DNA of 64,000 bases, from the NCBI RefSeq assembly GCF_011064545.1, contig NZ_JAAMFG010000037.1, positions 1-64,000 of the forward strand. The letters run 5' to 3'. Numbering within the stretch: the first letter of the stretch is position 1; every line of letters starts with the position of its first letter. The position numbers and the translations under genes are program-made. The notes beneath the pieces are model-generated. The model saw nothing but the letters and a program-made list of their open reading frames with translations, searched no databases and had not been told where the DNA came from. Positions 8,988 to 17,882 of the stretch are shown here, one piece after another. Origin of the DNA: Wenzhouxiangella sp. XN24. Its GTDB lineage: Bacteria > Pseudomonadota > Gammaproteobacteria > Steroidobacterales > XN24.

Positions 8988-9295
8988 GCCGAACCCTTCG
9001 GGTCGAGCATCGCGCGGATCAAGGCAAGATGGTTGTCCAGCGCGCTCCGTCCCCTGCTGGTGAGGGTGTAACTCGTGTTCTGCTTTCGCTTGATGAAGCT
9101 TTTGGTCTCCTCGACGTACCCGGCCGCCGCGAGCTTCTGCATATGCGCGCCGAGATTGCCGTCACTGGCGCCGATCTGCTCACGCAGGAAGCTGAAGTCC
9201 GCATTCTCCACCGTTGCCAGGAGTGTCATCGCAGCAAGCCGGATACGTGACGCGAGCAGGGGATCGATCTGGCGGTAGTCATGACTGACGCTCAT
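8984..9295 (-). CDS. Winged-helix transcriptional regulator (HTH_34/ArsR-like)
   Basis: 103 residues. The core SDGNLGAHMQKLAAAGYVEE is the recognition-helix region of the MarR/ArsR-like winged helix often annotated HTH_34, and KSFIKRKQNTSYTLTSRGR is the wing. The ATG at 9295 gives a normal N-terminus; the open frame extends further upstream through the membrane-protein gene without homology. It overlaps the upstream membrane gene in ATGA (9292-9295) and the downstream secreted-protein gene by 4 bp. It resembles the regulator at 37913-38257. The palindrome at the operon promoter is its most likely operator, so it probably regulates its own operon. Confidence 0.88.
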   Translation of the reverse strand: MSVSHDYRQIDPLLASRIRLAAMTLLATVENADFSFLREQIGASDGNLGAHMQKLAAAGYVEETKSFIKRKQNTSYTLTSRGRSALDNHLALIRAMLDPKGSA

Positions 9296-9852
9296 TGCGT
9301 CGCCGCGCTCCTGTGCAGCGCCAGGGCCGGCACAATCAACAGCACCAGCAACAACCCGCCGAAAACGACCAGTCGCAGTGATGGCGGCACGAAAAACAAG
9401 AGCGCTGCACCGACCCACCATGCGATGGCCAGACCGACCAACACCTGCCGTCCGGTCAGGACCGCGCTCGCGAGGTAAGCAAGACCGAAGAAGGCGGCGA
9501 AAACCGGTGGGATCGTCTGCGTGGGCAGGGCGCCCGAAAAAGTACCCACGAACCCGATCAGTGTCATCGACGTCAGCACGGCGAACCAGGTCGTGGCGAG
9601 CACGCGTTGCGCGAACAATCTGGCCTGGCCGCGCGTCCTCGCCATGCGCCAGCCCGTATAGAGCCACGCGATCGCGATCAGCACTGCCCACAACCAGGGG
9701 CCGTCCAGCGCCTCAACCGTGTATACCAGCCCGACGCCAACGAGCGTCAGGGCTCCCCAGACCAGCAACGGCAGTGAGTCGACGCTCAACGCTGCACGGC
9801 TGTTTTCGACAATGCGCCGGACATAGGCGAGGTCATCTTGAACTTGTGTCAT
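9292..9852 (-). CDS. Five-helix membrane protein, first gene of an autoregulated operon
   Basis: 186 residues. A soluble N-terminus of about 28 residues (DLAYVRRIVENSR) precedes about five hydrophobic helices. I do not recognise the family. It is encoded directly before, and overlapping, a winged-helix regulator; a similar soluble-lead membrane protein precedes a related regulator at 38254-38895. Such pairs may work as membrane-linked control of the regulator, by inference only. The ATG at 9852 has a strong GGGAGG ribosome binding site 5 bp upstream; the longer frame reaching 9924 would put the promoter and operator inside the gene. Confidence 0.8.
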   Translation of the reverse strand: MTQVQDDLAYVRRIVENSRAALSVDSLPLLVWGALTLVGVGLVYTVEALDGPWLWAVLIAIAWLYTGWRMARTRGQARLFAQRVLATTWFAVLTSMTLIGFVGTFSGALPTQTIPPVFAAFFGLAYLASAVLTGRQVLVGLAIAWWVGAALLFFVPPSLRLVVFGGLLLVLLIVPALALHRSAATQ

Positions 9853-9868
9853 CGTGGGCCTCCCTTGT

Positions 9869-9893
9869 GTACTCTGTTTTTCAGAGTACTCTG
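9869..9893 (-). promoter_or_regulatory. Palindromic operator of the 9852-7260 operon
   Basis: On the plus strand GTACTCTG (9869-9876), five T, then CAGAGTAC (9882-9889): a perfect 8-bp inverted repeat. The second arm is also part of a 12-bp perfect palindrome, CAGAGTACTCTG (9882-9893). It lies just downstream of the -10 box and covers the likely transcription start, where a bound repressor would block transcription. Confidence 0.65.
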
Positions 9894-9895
9894 CC

Positions 9896-9924
9896 TTTAT
9901 AAAGAGCGCAAGCCTGTAATGCAA
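9896..9924 (-). promoter_or_regulatory. Sigma-70-type promoter of the five-gene operon
   Basis: On the minus strand TTGCAT (9919-9924), a 17-bp spacer, then TATAAA (9896-9901): close to the sigma-70 consensus with ideal spacing. The expected start falls at the edge of or inside the palindromic operator, leaving a leader of about 30-40 bases before the ATG at 9852. Confidence 0.7.
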
Positions 9925-10043
9925 TCACGATAGAGGGGGGGAAAATTAAAACCCGCGCCTTCGCGAGGACTCGCTGGCACGATCACCTGCCGCCGGGGCC
10001 CGTTACATACAATCCCGCGGAACGCTGCAAGCCATCAATGGAA

Positions 10044-10119
10044 TGGTGGCCAGGGACAGAATCGAACTGTCGACACCGTGATTTTCAGTCACGTGCTCTA
10101 CCAACTGAGCTACCTGGCC
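10044..10119 (-). tRNA. tRNA-Phe (GAA)
   Basis: 76 bases on the minus strand. The acceptor arms GGCCAGG and CCTGGCC pair perfectly, the D-arm carries AGCTCAGTTGGTAGAGC, the anticodon loop reads CTGAAAA with anticodon GAA, and the T-arm holds GTTCGATTC. The discriminator is A and the CCA end is encoded. Confidence 0.97.
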
Positions 10120-10253
10120 ATCGGTGCGAGGCGCGTATTAGACCCGGGCGGCCGCTGGCCCGTCAAGGCAGGTTCGACGGGCGCCCGACTTTGACCCGTC
10201 TGCGGCGGAACGACTACCCTGATTATCTCAGTCACCGCCAGGCAGGATCCCTC

Positions 10254-11555
10254 GTGACCTCCAGCAACTCCCTGTTTCAGCATGAATCGCCGGCCGCGAC
10301 GGTCGCGGACGCCTACCACGCGGTGCGATCCCGCTCGCGCGCCCTGGCGGCGCCGCTCTCCGCAGAAGATGCCTGCGTCCAGAGCATGCCCGACGCGAGC
10401 CCCGCCAAGTGGCACCTCGCCCACACCACCTGGTTTTTCGAGCGTTTCATTCTCGCGGCGCGAGCCCCGGATTACCGGGTTTTCGACGAGCGCTTCGATT
10501 ACCTGTTCAACTCCTACTACTACACGGCGGGGCAGATGCACGCCCGGTCGCAGCGCGGCCTGGTGACCCGGCCGTCGCTGGCCGAGGTGCTCGACTACCG
10601 TAGCCACGTCGATGCCGGCATCCAGTCGCTGCTGGAACGGGAGCAGGGCGACGACGAACTGGCTTTTCTCGTCACGCTGGGCATCAACCACGAGCAGCAG
10701 CACCAGGAATTATTGCTCACCGACATCAAGCACCTGTTCGCCCAGAACCCGCTGCTGCCTGCTTATGCCGACCTGGCGGCTGCAGCGCCCGCGGCTACCG
10801 ACGCGTTGCCTGCGGCGCCTGCCGCGGCCCTGCCGCTAACCTGGGTGGCAGGCCGATCCGGCCGCGTCGAGGTGGGCCACGACGGCCACGGCTTCGCTTT
10901 CGACAACGAGGGCCCCCGTCACGAGGTCCTGCTGCGCGAACACGCGCTGGCCTCGCGGCTGGTCACCAATGCGGAATTCCGCGAGTTCATCGACGACGGC
11001 GGCTATGCCGAATCGTCCCTCTGGCTGTCCGACGGCTGGTCCACCGTGCTCGCCGAGGGCTGGAACCGCCCCCTGTACTGGCAGGAAGACCTCGAGCAGG
11101 CCTTCACGCTCGGCGGACTCATGCCGATCGAGGCCGACGCGCCGGTCACCCACCTGAGCCTGTTCGAGGCGGATGCGTTCGCCCGCTGGGCGGGCTGCAG
11201 GCTGCCGACGGAGTTCGAATGGGAAGTGGCCGCCCGAGACCGTCTGCGCGAGGGCAACTGGGCGGACAGCGGAACCTTCAGGCCGCAGCCGGCGACACCC
11301 GGCGAGGGGCTGCGGCAGCTATATGGCGATGCCTGGGAATGGACCGCCAGCCCGTACACCCCCTACCCCGGCTTCCAGCCGCTGGCCGGCTCGCTGGGTG
11401 AATACAACGGCAAGTTCATGTGCAGCCAGATGGTGCTGCGCGGCGGCTCCTGCGCCACCCCGGCCGGACATGTGCGCCCGACCTACCGTAATTTTTTCTA
11501 TCCCGGCCAGCGCTGGCAGTTCAGCGGCGTGCGCCTCGCCAGGGACGGCTCATGA
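10254..11555 (+). CDS. egtB: Ergothioneine biosynthesis sulfoxide synthase EgtB
   Basis: Non-haem iron enzyme that joins hercynine to a thiol (gamma-glutamylcysteine or cysteine) with oxygen to make the ergothioneine sulfoxide precursor. The 433 residues hold an N-terminal DinB-like domain with iron ligands His57 (HLAHTTWFFE) and His146/His150 (NHEQQHQE), then a formylglycine-enzyme-like C-terminal domain with GCRLPTEFEWEVAAR and WEWTASPY. The GTG at 10254 is used because the upstream frame only translates the tRNA-Phe complement (ESNCRHRDFQ type). Coupled to egtD by an ATGA overlap; egtC and egtE are not nearby. Confidence 0.95.
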   Translation: MTSSNSLFQHESPAATVADAYHAVRSRSRALAAPLSAEDACVQSMPDASPAKWHLAHTTWFFERFILAARAPDYRVFDERFDYLFNSYYYTAGQMHARSQRGLVTRPSLAEVLDYRSHVDAGIQSLLEREQGDDELAFLVTLGINHEQQHQELLLTDIKHLFAQNPLLPAYADLAAAAPAATDALPAAPAAALPLTWVAGRSGRVEVGHDGHGFAFDNEGPRHEVLLREHALASRLVTNAEFREFIDDGGYAESSLWLSDGWSTVLAEGWNRPLYWQEDLEQAFTLGGLMPIEADAPVTHLSLFEADAFARWAGCRLPTEFEWEVAARDRLREGNWADSGTFRPQPATPGEGLRQLYGDAWEWTASPYTPYPGFQPLAGSLGEYNGKFMCSQMVLRGGSCATPAGHVRPTYRNFFYPGQRWQFSGVRLARDGS

Positions 11556-12556
11556 CGGACAACCTTCGCGTCGTCTCCGACTTCAGCCCGGACGACGAAG
11601 TGATGCTCGCCGAGGTCCTCCGGGGCCTTTCCCTGCCAAACAAGAACATCCCGTCGCTGTACTTCTACGACCAGCGCGGCTCCGAGCTCTTCGACGCCAT
11701 CACGGAGCTGCCGGAGTATTACCCGACTCGCACCGAGATCGCGATTCTCGAGCAGCACGGCGCCGAGATGGCCGCCGCGCTCGGGCCCGGCGTGCGCCTC
11801 ATCGAGCTGGGTTCCGGCTCGGCCGTGAAGACGGAGCTGCTGCTGGCCAATCTCGACGCCACCGCAGCCTACGTGCCGGTGGAGATTTCCCTGGACCACC
11901 TGCGCGCCGCGGCCGCGCGCATCGCGGCGGATTTTCCGGATCTCGAGGTGTTGCCCGTCACGGCCGACTTCACGGAACCCTTCGACCTCCCGGAACCGAC
12001 ACGCGGCAAAGTGCGGCGGAACGTGGCCTTCTTTCCGGGTTCCACGATCGGCAATTTCCCACGGTCGATGGCCGCCGACCTGCTCGACGCGACACGCCGC
12101 GAGGTCGGACCCGGCGGTGCGATGCTCGTGGGCGTGGACCTGGAAAAGGATCGCGCGACGCTCGAACGGGCCTACAACGACGCCGCCGGGGTGACGGCCG
12201 AATTCAACCTGAATCTCCTCGTGCGCCTGAATCGCGAACTGGGCGCGGATTTCGACGTAAACGGGTTCCGCCACGAGGCCGTCTGGGACGGGGCCGCCGG
12301 GCGGATCGAGATGCGCCTGGTCAGCTTGCGCGCGCAACAGGTCCGCATCGCGGGTCACCCGTTCCGTTTCGAGCCGGGTGAAGTGCTCGTCACCGAGTAC
12401 TCTCACAAGTACTCGCTCGCGGGCTTCCGCGCGCTGGCCGAGGGGGCGGGTTTCGAGGTCGCCCGGGTCTGGACCGATCCCGAGCAACTGTTTTCAGTGC
12501 AGCTGCTGGTGGTGCCGGAGACAGCGGCCCCTCAGTCCTCCGGCGGCGGCACGTAA
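11552..12556 (+). CDS. egtD: L-histidine N-alpha-methyltransferase EgtD
   Basis: Trimethylates histidine to hercynine with SAM, the first step of ergothioneine synthesis. The 334 residues match the family's usual length. They show [26 protein letters not shown] in the substrate-binding domain, the SAM motif [16 protein letters not shown] (about 88-103), and [13 protein letters not shown]. It follows egtB with a 4-bp overlap, so the first and second enzymes of the pathway are made together. Its 3' end overlaps the convergent yggX gene by 25 bp. Confidence 0.96.
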   Translation: MTDNLRVVSDFSPDDEVMLAEVLRGLSLPNKNIPSLYFYDQRGSELFDAITELPEYYPTRTEIAILEQHGAEMAAALGPGVRLIELGSGSAVKTELLLANLDATAAYVPVEISLDHLRAAAARIAADFPDLEVLPVTADFTEPFDLPEPTRGKVRRNVAFFPGSTIGNFPRSMAADLLDATRREVGPGGAMLVGVDLEKDRATLERAYNDAAGVTAEFNLNLLVRLNRELGADFDVNGFRHEAVWDGAAGRIEMRLVSLRAQQVRIAGHPFRFEPGEVLVTEYSHKYSLAGFRALAEGAGFEVARVWTDPEQLFSVQLLVVPETAAPQSSGGGT

Positions 12557-12807
12557 CCCTCGGGCGCGGCGGCCCCGCCGCCGAAGAAATACTGCTCCAG
12601 CTGCTCGCGCAGGAACTCGCGCGCCTTCGGTTCGATCACCACGAGCCGGTACTCGTTGATCAGCATGGTCTGGTGGCCGAGCCATTTCTGCCACGCTTCT
12701 TTGGACACCTGCTCGTAAATGCGCTGGCCGAGTTCGCCGGGGTACGGCGGGCGGTCGAGGCCCTCGGCCTCGCGGCCCAGCAGGATGCATTGGACGGTTC
12801 TGCTCAT
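12532..12807 (-). CDS. yggX: Probable Fe(2+)-trafficking protein YggX
   Basis: 91-residue cytoplasmic protein linked to protection of iron-sulfur clusters from oxidation. It begins [18 protein letters not shown], with the family's single conserved cysteine, and carries [28 protein letters not shown] in two stretches typical of YggX. The C-terminal Gly/Pro tail is slightly longer than in E. coli. The start overlaps the mutY stop by 4 bp. The mutY-yggX pairing is widely conserved and makes sense, because MutY carries a [4Fe-4S] cluster. Confidence 0.95.
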   Translation of the reverse strand: MSRTVQCILLGREAEGLDRPPYPGELGQRIYEQVSKEAWQKWLGHQTMLINEYRLVVIEPKAREFLREQLEQYFFGGGAAAPEGYVPPPED

Positions 12808-13880
12808 GGCTGTTCCTTCGGTGTAGCGGCGGCCGGATGCGGCGAATGCGCCTCGATGAGACGGCTGACGACGGCCGCCAGTCCAAGCTTCGCCGGGGAG
12901 CGGGCGTTATACCAGACCCACCGGCCGGGCTCCATCAGCGTCCGCGGCGGCGCGCACAGATCGGCGGGCACCGGCTCGATTTCCAGTTCGAAATGCGTGA
13001 AACCGTGCCGCAGCGTGGCCAGGGGCTCGCGGGCGACGACCGGCGCGTCGAGCATGCGCGTCGCCCAGCCCGGCGCGGATTCCTCGCCGAGCTCGGGCGG
13101 GCACCACAGCCCGCCCCAGATCCCCTGCGGGGGACGACGTTCGAGCAGCAACGCGCCCGCAGCGTCGCGCAACAACAGCATCCGCACCCGGCGCAGAGGC
13201 CGGGCCCGCCTGGGCCGCGGCGCCGGGAACTCGGTCTCGCGCTGCTGCCGGTGCGCCTCGCAGCGGGCCGCCAGCGGACAGGCCGGACAGATCGGCCGCC
13301 CACGCCGGCAGACGGTCGCGCCAAGGTCCATGATGGCCTGCGTGTAGTCGGCGACACGCCCGGCGGGCGTGTGTTCCTCGGCCAGTGCCCAGAGCCGTCG
13401 CTCCACGGCCGCGGTCCCCGGCCAGCCGGGCACCGCATGAACGCGGGCGAGCACCCGTTTCACGTTGCCGTCGAGAATCGGGTGACGCTGGCCGAAGGCC
13501 TGGGCCAGGATCGCGCCGGCTGTAGAGCGACCGATGCCGGGAAGTGCAGACACGGCATCGAAGTCCTCGGGAAACCGGCCGTCATGCCGTTCGACCAGGA
13601 CAGTCGCGGCCTTGTGCAGGTTGCGAGCCCGGGCGTAGTAACCCAGCCCCGACCAGTGATGCAGGACCTCGTCGAGGGGTGCGCCAGCCAGGCTCGGGAT
13701 ATCGGGGAACCGCGCCATGAAGCGCTCGAAATACGGAATCACGGTGGCGACCTGGGTCTGCTGCAACATGATCTCGGAGATCCATACGGCATAGGCGGAC
13801 CGGCCCTGCTGCCATGGCAAATCGTGCCGGCCCTCCTGGTCGTACCAGTCGAGCAGCCTCGCAGCCAGGGTGTCACTCAT
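12804..13880 (-). CDS. mutY: Adenine DNA glycosylase MutY
   Basis: Removes adenine mispaired with 8-oxoguanine. The 358 residues hold the helix-hairpin-helix glycosylase domain with catalytic Glu36 (SEIMLQQTQ), [11 protein letters not shown] and the conserved Asp in LDGNVKR. The [4Fe-4S] cluster motif C-X6-C-X2-C-X5-C is present near 195-215 ([17 protein letters not shown]), and a C-terminal NUDIX-like domain recognises 8-oxoG. It overlaps the SRPBCC gene upstream by 8 bp and yggX downstream by 4 bp. MutM, which repairs the same lesion, is encoded at 46959. Confidence 0.97.
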   Translation of the reverse strand: MSDTLAARLLDWYDQEGRHDLPWQQGRSAYAVWISEIMLQQTQVATVIPYFERFMARFPDIPSLAGAPLDEVLHHWSGLGYYARARNLHKAATVLVERHDGRFPEDFDAVSALPGIGRSTAGAILAQAFGQRHPILDGNVKRVLARVHAVPGWPGTAAVERRLWALAEEHTPAGRVADYTQAIMDLGATVCRRGRPICPACPLAARCEAHRQQRETEFPAPRPRRARPLRRVRMLLLRDAAGALLLERRPPQGIWGGLWCPPELGEESAPGWATRMLDAPVVAREPLATLRHGFTHFELEIEPVPADLCAPPRTLMEPGRWVWYNARSPAKLGLAAVVSRLIEAHSPHPAAATPKEQP

Positions 13881-14493
13881 GCCGTCTCACAGCCCGCCTG
13901 TCCACTTCCGCCATGGTCTCGAGCGTCATCCGCTCCACGGAGCGCGCCAGGGCGGTCTCCCCGAACAGCGGCGACACGCTGAAAGCCGGCACGAAACGCG
14001 TCCGGTAACGCAGGTGGGCGCCGCCCTCGTGAGGCGTGAAATGCCATTCCGTGCGCCCTTCGCTGAAGGAGCCGCGGCCGGGGACGTCGGTGGCGACCAG
14101 GGTATCGTCCCGGCGACGGATCTGCTCGACCCGGTGCAATGTCCTGCAGAACAGCAGGACGCAGCCCTCGAGGCGCGTATAAACCTCCTCGGTCTGCGGC
14201 CCGACCGGGCCCAGCGAGCGGCTTTCCAGCAACTGCGGATGGAGTTCGTGGACGCGGGCGTAATCGGTAAGCACCGCGAGCAGCGCCTCGGGGGATGCCT
14301 CGAAGCGGGCTTCGATCTCCAGCACGAAGGCGGGACCGTCGCGTTGCATTTCCGCCGTATCCAGCTCGAACGCCGCGGCGCCGGCGAACGGCAGCAAGGC
14401 GATTGCGAGCGCGGTGGCGAACGCGGCGGCGAACGCGGTGGCGCGTGCGGCGATCGCTGGGCAGACGGGCGCCGGGACGCTGTTCCCCGTCAA
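13873..14493 (-). CDS. Exported SRPBCC (START-like) family protein
   Basis: 206 residues with an Ala-rich hydrophobic signal segment (about 13-42). The mature part looks like a SRPBCC/polyketide-cyclase fold: [22 protein letters not shown], then [10 protein letters not shown], and a C-terminal helix with [13 protein letters not shown]. Such folds bind small lipophilic ligands; no substrate can be named. Its ATG overlaps the AsmA-like stop in ATGA and its stop overlaps the mutY start by 8 bp, so it lies inside the asmA-mutY-yggX operon. The signal-peptide DNA contains short GCG-AAC-GCG repeats. Confidence 0.78.
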   Translation of the reverse strand: MTGNSVPAPVCPAIAARATAFAAAFATALAIALLPFAGAAAFELDTAEMQRDGPAFVLEIEARFEASPEALLAVLTDYARVHELHPQLLESRSLGPVGPQTEEVYTRLEGCVLLFCRTLHRVEQIRRRDDTLVATDVPGRGSFSEGRTEWHFTPHEGGAHLRYRTRFVPAFSVSPLFGETALARSVERMTLETMAEVDRRAVRRHE

Positions 14494-16649
14494 GAGCCGC
14501 CGTCGTCCTTGCGCAGCCGGTCCCTGAGGCTGCGAAACTTGTCCTCGGCCCGCTCCTTGAGGCTGTCCTCGAGCGACTCGCCCTCCGCCGGATCGACGCC
14601 GAGGCGGCGCAAGGCTTCCTCCGTCGCCTTGTCGCGCAACATCCCCGCGATATCCACGCTGACGGACGGTGAATCCAGGGTGCCGCTGAGACGCAGCGGC
14701 AGCGTGGCGCCGGCCAGCTCGGCAGTTTCGCCGGTCGCCTCGTCCTCGACCTCGCGCAGCACGGTGGCATTGAGCCGGTAATCGAGCGTGCCGGCGGAGA
14801 GGTCCACCTCGCCGCTTCCTGTCACGCCGAGAAACGGGAGCCCGGCGGTGAGATCGTCGTTGACGAGTTTTCCGTCGCGAATCACCGCCGTACCGGTGAG
14901 CCGCCGGAACTCGGTATCCGGCGACGTGCGCGTCGGCGCCTCCCGCCCCCTGGCGAGCGCATAGGCACGCTGGATCTCGTACCAGAGGTTGACGCCCTTG
15001 AAGGCACCATCCGCCAGGTCGAAGGCGAGTTCGCCGTCGAGCCCGGACACCAGTCCAGCCGTCGTGGCCGCACGCGTGCTGAGGTCGGCATCGAACTCGG
15101 CGACGCCCGTGAGGCGCTCGAAGTCGGCGAGATCGCGCGCGAACGGCAACAGCTGGAACCCGGACAGCGACTGTTCCACGCTCAACCGCGCCGGCGCCTC
15201 GCGCGCATCGAGCCGTGCTTTGCCGTCCATCCGGCCCTCGTACAGCGCCGCCCCGAGCGGTTGCAGCTCGAGCACGCCGTCACGCGCCACGGCCCGCGCC
15301 TCCACCCCCGTCATCACCAGGCCGTTGAGCTTCACCCTGCCCGCTGTGAACGATGCGTCCAGGTCCAGGGTCTTCAGCCACTCGAACGCAAGCTCGACAT
15401 CACCGGCCGGCGCCTCCTCGGCCGGCGCGTCGGTTTCCGGGGGCAGGTAACGGTCGAGATCGATCGCATCCAGGGCCATGTCCGCACGGATTCGGGGAAT
15501 CTCGCCGAGCCCTATCGACGCCGTGCCCTCGAGCGTCGAATCATCCAGCACGGCGACCAGGTCCTGCAGCCGGGCCTCGGAGGGATCCGCGACATACTCC
15601 GCCTGCAGCGACGCCGACCCCAGCACGGCAGGATCGGCAGTCTCGGGCGCCTCGATCCCGAGCTGCTCGAAAACATCACGCGGCGAGAATTCCTCGACGA
15701 CGATGCGCCCGCGGAACGCAGGCGCATCGATGATGCGCTCGCCCGTGACGTCCAGGGTGGCATCGACACCCGCCGCTTCGGCAGAGACATCGGGAATGGC
15801 CAGCGTCTGGGCCTCCAGGTCGGCATCGAGCTGCGGCATGCGCAAGGCGAACGCCCGGCGCTGGCTCTCCCCGGTCTCGAAACCGCCGGTGAGTCCGAAA
15901 TCGCGCAGCGTGACGGCGCCGAAATCCTCGGCAAACTGCACGGTCGCCTCCAGCTGCGCGTCGAGCGTCGATTCGCCGTCACCGATAGTCACCATCGTCT
16001 CGGCCTCGAGCTCGAAAGGCCGGCCCGGCGCGAGTTCCCCTGTCGAGAGCGTGGGTACCGCAGCCTCGATGATCGTCCCGGCCGCGCGGTCCTCGAAGCG
16101 TACGAGCGCATCCTCGAGCTGCAGTCCGGCGATGCGCTCCAGCCGGAAAGTGCCGTCCGCGCCATCGGGTCCGACATCCGGCGGCGGGCCGCGCCCGTCG
16201 CCGGTCTCCTCGGCCGCGCCAGCCTCACCTCGCGCGCCCCCGTCGTCAGCACCGAGACCCTCCCAGTTTGCGGTGCCGTCGGCCTGTCGGACGAGATTGA
16301 TGCGCAGGCCTTCCAGGCGCAGCGTGCTGACCTCGAGCCGGCGCGACAGGAGCGGCATGAGCCGCGCGCCGACCGCAGCGGAACCGATTTCCACGAAAGG
16401 CGTATCGCCGAACCCCGGCGGATTGCCGAGCCGCATCCGTCCCACTTCCAGCCCGAGCCACGGGAACACGCTCAGCGACACCTCGCCGGCGATTTCGAAA
16501 TCGCGCCCGGTTTCCTCGGTCACCGCGCGCGCGATGTCGTCCCGGTAGTCGTTGGGATCGACGACCAGCGGAATGATGATCACCGCGGCCAGCACCACGA
16601 CGACCAGCAGCCCGAACAGGCCGAGAATGATTTTCAGCGCTTTGGTCAT
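14490..16649 (-). CDS. AsmA family outer-membrane assembly/lipid transport protein
   Basis: 719 residues. An N-terminal membrane anchor (about 6-28) is followed by FAIAGEVSLSVFPWLGLEVGRMRLGNP-type sequence (DFEIAGEVSLSVFPWLGLEV here), the signature of AsmA, and a long repetitive beta-rich region. The C-terminal AsmA_2 segment includes SGTLDSPSVSVDIAGM. AsmA-like proteins are thought to bridge inner and outer membranes and affect phospholipid movement. A Gly/Pro-rich insertion lies near residues 130-165. It heads the operon with the SRPBCC gene, mutY and yggX; asmA next to mutY is a recurring arrangement in gammaproteobacteria. Confidence 0.88.
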   Translation of the reverse strand: MTKALKIILGLFGLLVVVVLAAVIIIPLVVDPNDYRDDIARAVTEETGRDFEIAGEVSLSVFPWLGLEVGRMRLGNPPGFGDTPFVEIGSAAVGARLMPLLSRRLEVSTLRLEGLRINLVRQADGTANWEGLGADDGGARGEAGAAEETGDGRGPPPDVGPDGADGTFRLERIAGLQLEDALVRFEDRAAGTIIEAAVPTLSTGELAPGRPFELEAETMVTIGDGESTLDAQLEATVQFAEDFGAVTLRDFGLTGGFETGESQRRAFALRMPQLDADLEAQTLAIPDVSAEAAGVDATLDVTGERIIDAPAFRGRIVVEEFSPRDVFEQLGIEAPETADPAVLGSASLQAEYVADPSEARLQDLVAVLDDSTLEGTASIGLGEIPRIRADMALDAIDLDRYLPPETDAPAEEAPAGDVELAFEWLKTLDLDASFTAGRVKLNGLVMTGVEARAVARDGVLELQPLGAALYEGRMDGKARLDAREAPARLSVEQSLSGFQLLPFARDLADFERLTGVAEFDADLSTRAATTAGLVSGLDGELAFDLADGAFKGVNLWYEIQRAYALARGREAPTRTSPDTEFRRLTGTAVIRDGKLVNDDLTAGLPFLGVTGSGEVDLSAGTLDYRLNATVLREVEDEATGETAELAGATLPLRLSGTLDSPSVSVDIAGMLRDKATEEALRRLGVDPAEGESLEDSLKERAEDKFRSLRDRLRKDDGGS

Positions 16650-16724
16650 GAGCTTGCAGCTCCCGGCAACGACGTACTGTGGACGCCTGTCGCTCCGATT
16701 ATAGAAGCCGGAGCCGACCGGAAC

Positions 16725-17879
16725 TCAGAGCCAGTGACCGACCACCGCCTGGAACTCGGTCGCCGGCATCGGGCGACTGATGACGAAACCCTGCACCCTG
16801 TCGCAGCCGGCGGCATGCAGGAACTCCAGCGTCTCGCTGGTTTCGACGGCCTCGGCGGTCGTCTCGAGGCCGAGTTCGTGCGCCAGCAGGATGATGCCGC
16901 GCACCAGCCTGCGCGCATCCTCGTCGTCGTCGAGATTGGCTACGAGCCGCCGGTCGATCTTGATCTCGCTGAACGGCGTCCTGTACAGGTCGGTCAGGGA
17001 CGAGTTGCCGCTGCCGAAATGCTCGAGCGCCAGGCCGAAACCGTGGATGCGAAGCCGGGCGAGCATGCCGAGGAAGCCCCCGGGCGCGAGCGCGAGCCCC
17101 GGCTCCGGAATCTCCAGCACCAGGGAACGGGCGGGCACGTCGTACTCCAGCACCAGCCGGCGCAGCCGCTCGGGGAAATCCGGGTCCGTCACGAGGGCCG
17201 GCGACAGGTTGACCCCCACGCGCAGGGGCATGTCGGCGCGATGCCAGACACCCAGCTGCTGCACCGAACTGAGCAGCACGCAATCCGTGATTGCAGCGAT
17301 CTGGCCTTCGGCCTCCGCCACGGGCAGGAATGCATCGGGCAGCACCATGCCGTGCTGCGGATGCTCCCACCGCGCCAGCGCCTCCGCGCCATCCGCGCGC
17401 CAGCCGGACTCGCTGCGCATCAGCTGCAGCTGGTACCACGCGCCGATCTCGCCCCGCATGACGGCCGCGCTGATGTCCTCGGCGGTGAACTCGAGTTCAC
17501 CGGCAAGCGCCCGCAGGGCCACTTCCAGGCCTTCCTGCGACACGGGCTTCGCAAGAATCCCCGCCACGGCCAGGCCCTGCTGCTCGGCCATGCTCCGCGC
17601 TGCACGAACCGCGCGATCGTCCGGGCCGCCCAGCAACAGCAGGAAAGCGCCCGAGGCCGCGACCGCCGGCAGGATCTCGTTTACGGGATCATCCAGCACG
17701 GCCGGATCGAGCACGACGGCATCCGGGCCGAAACCGGCCACCGCATCCGCGATCCCGTCGCCACCCGGAATACGCCGCGCGAGCAGGCCATAGGCCGTGG
17801 CGGCCTCCTCGACCGGTTGCAGGGCGAAATCGTCGTTGCCGACGATCAGGAGCCGCCGGAGTTGAATGGTTTCGTGCAC
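16725..17879 (-). CDS. REC-EAL protein with altered catalytic Asp pair
   Basis: 384 residues: a divergent receiver (about 1-125; Asp58 in VVLDPAV, Lys111 in LAKPV) and an EAL domain (about 140-380). EAL domains degrade c-di-GMP. Here Glu166, Asn224 (VNLSP), Glu256 (LEIPE), Lys307 (IKID) and the QGF motif are kept. The DDFGTGYSSL motif, however, reads EHFGSGNSSL, so both metal-binding aspartates are replaced (Glu286, His287). Catalysis is therefore doubtful, while c-di-GMP binding may remain, as in FimX-type receptors. The gene lies 3 bp downstream of the REC-PAS-coiled-coil gene, so the two are likely co-transcribed partners. Confidence 0.87.
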   Translation of the reverse strand: MHETIQLRRLLIVGNDDFALQPVEEAATAYGLLARRIPGGDGIADAVAGFGPDAVVLDPAVLDDPVNEILPAVAASGAFLLLLGGPDDRAVRAARSMAEQQGLAVAGILAKPVSQEGLEVALRALAGELEFTAEDISAAVMRGEIGAWYQLQLMRSESGWRADGAEALARWEHPQHGMVLPDAFLPVAEAEGQIAAITDCVLLSSVQQLGVWHRADMPLRVGVNLSPALVTDPDFPERLRRLVLEYDVPARSLVLEIPEPGLALAPGGFLGMLARLRIHGFGLALEHFGSGNSSLTDLYRTPFSEIKIDRRLVANLDDDEDARRLVRGIILLAHELGLETTAEAVETSETLEFLHAAGCDRVQGFVISRPMPATEFQAVVGHWL

Positions 17880-17882
17880 CGC

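Noticed and set aside
10044-10119. tRNA-Phe as an integration site
   Set aside because: No partial tRNA copy, integrase or island-like composition on either side.
10038-10253. N-terminal extension of EgtB containing ESNCRHRDFQSRALPTE
   Set aside because: This is the translated complement of tRNA-Phe, a well-known annotation artefact; GTG 10254 is the plausible start.
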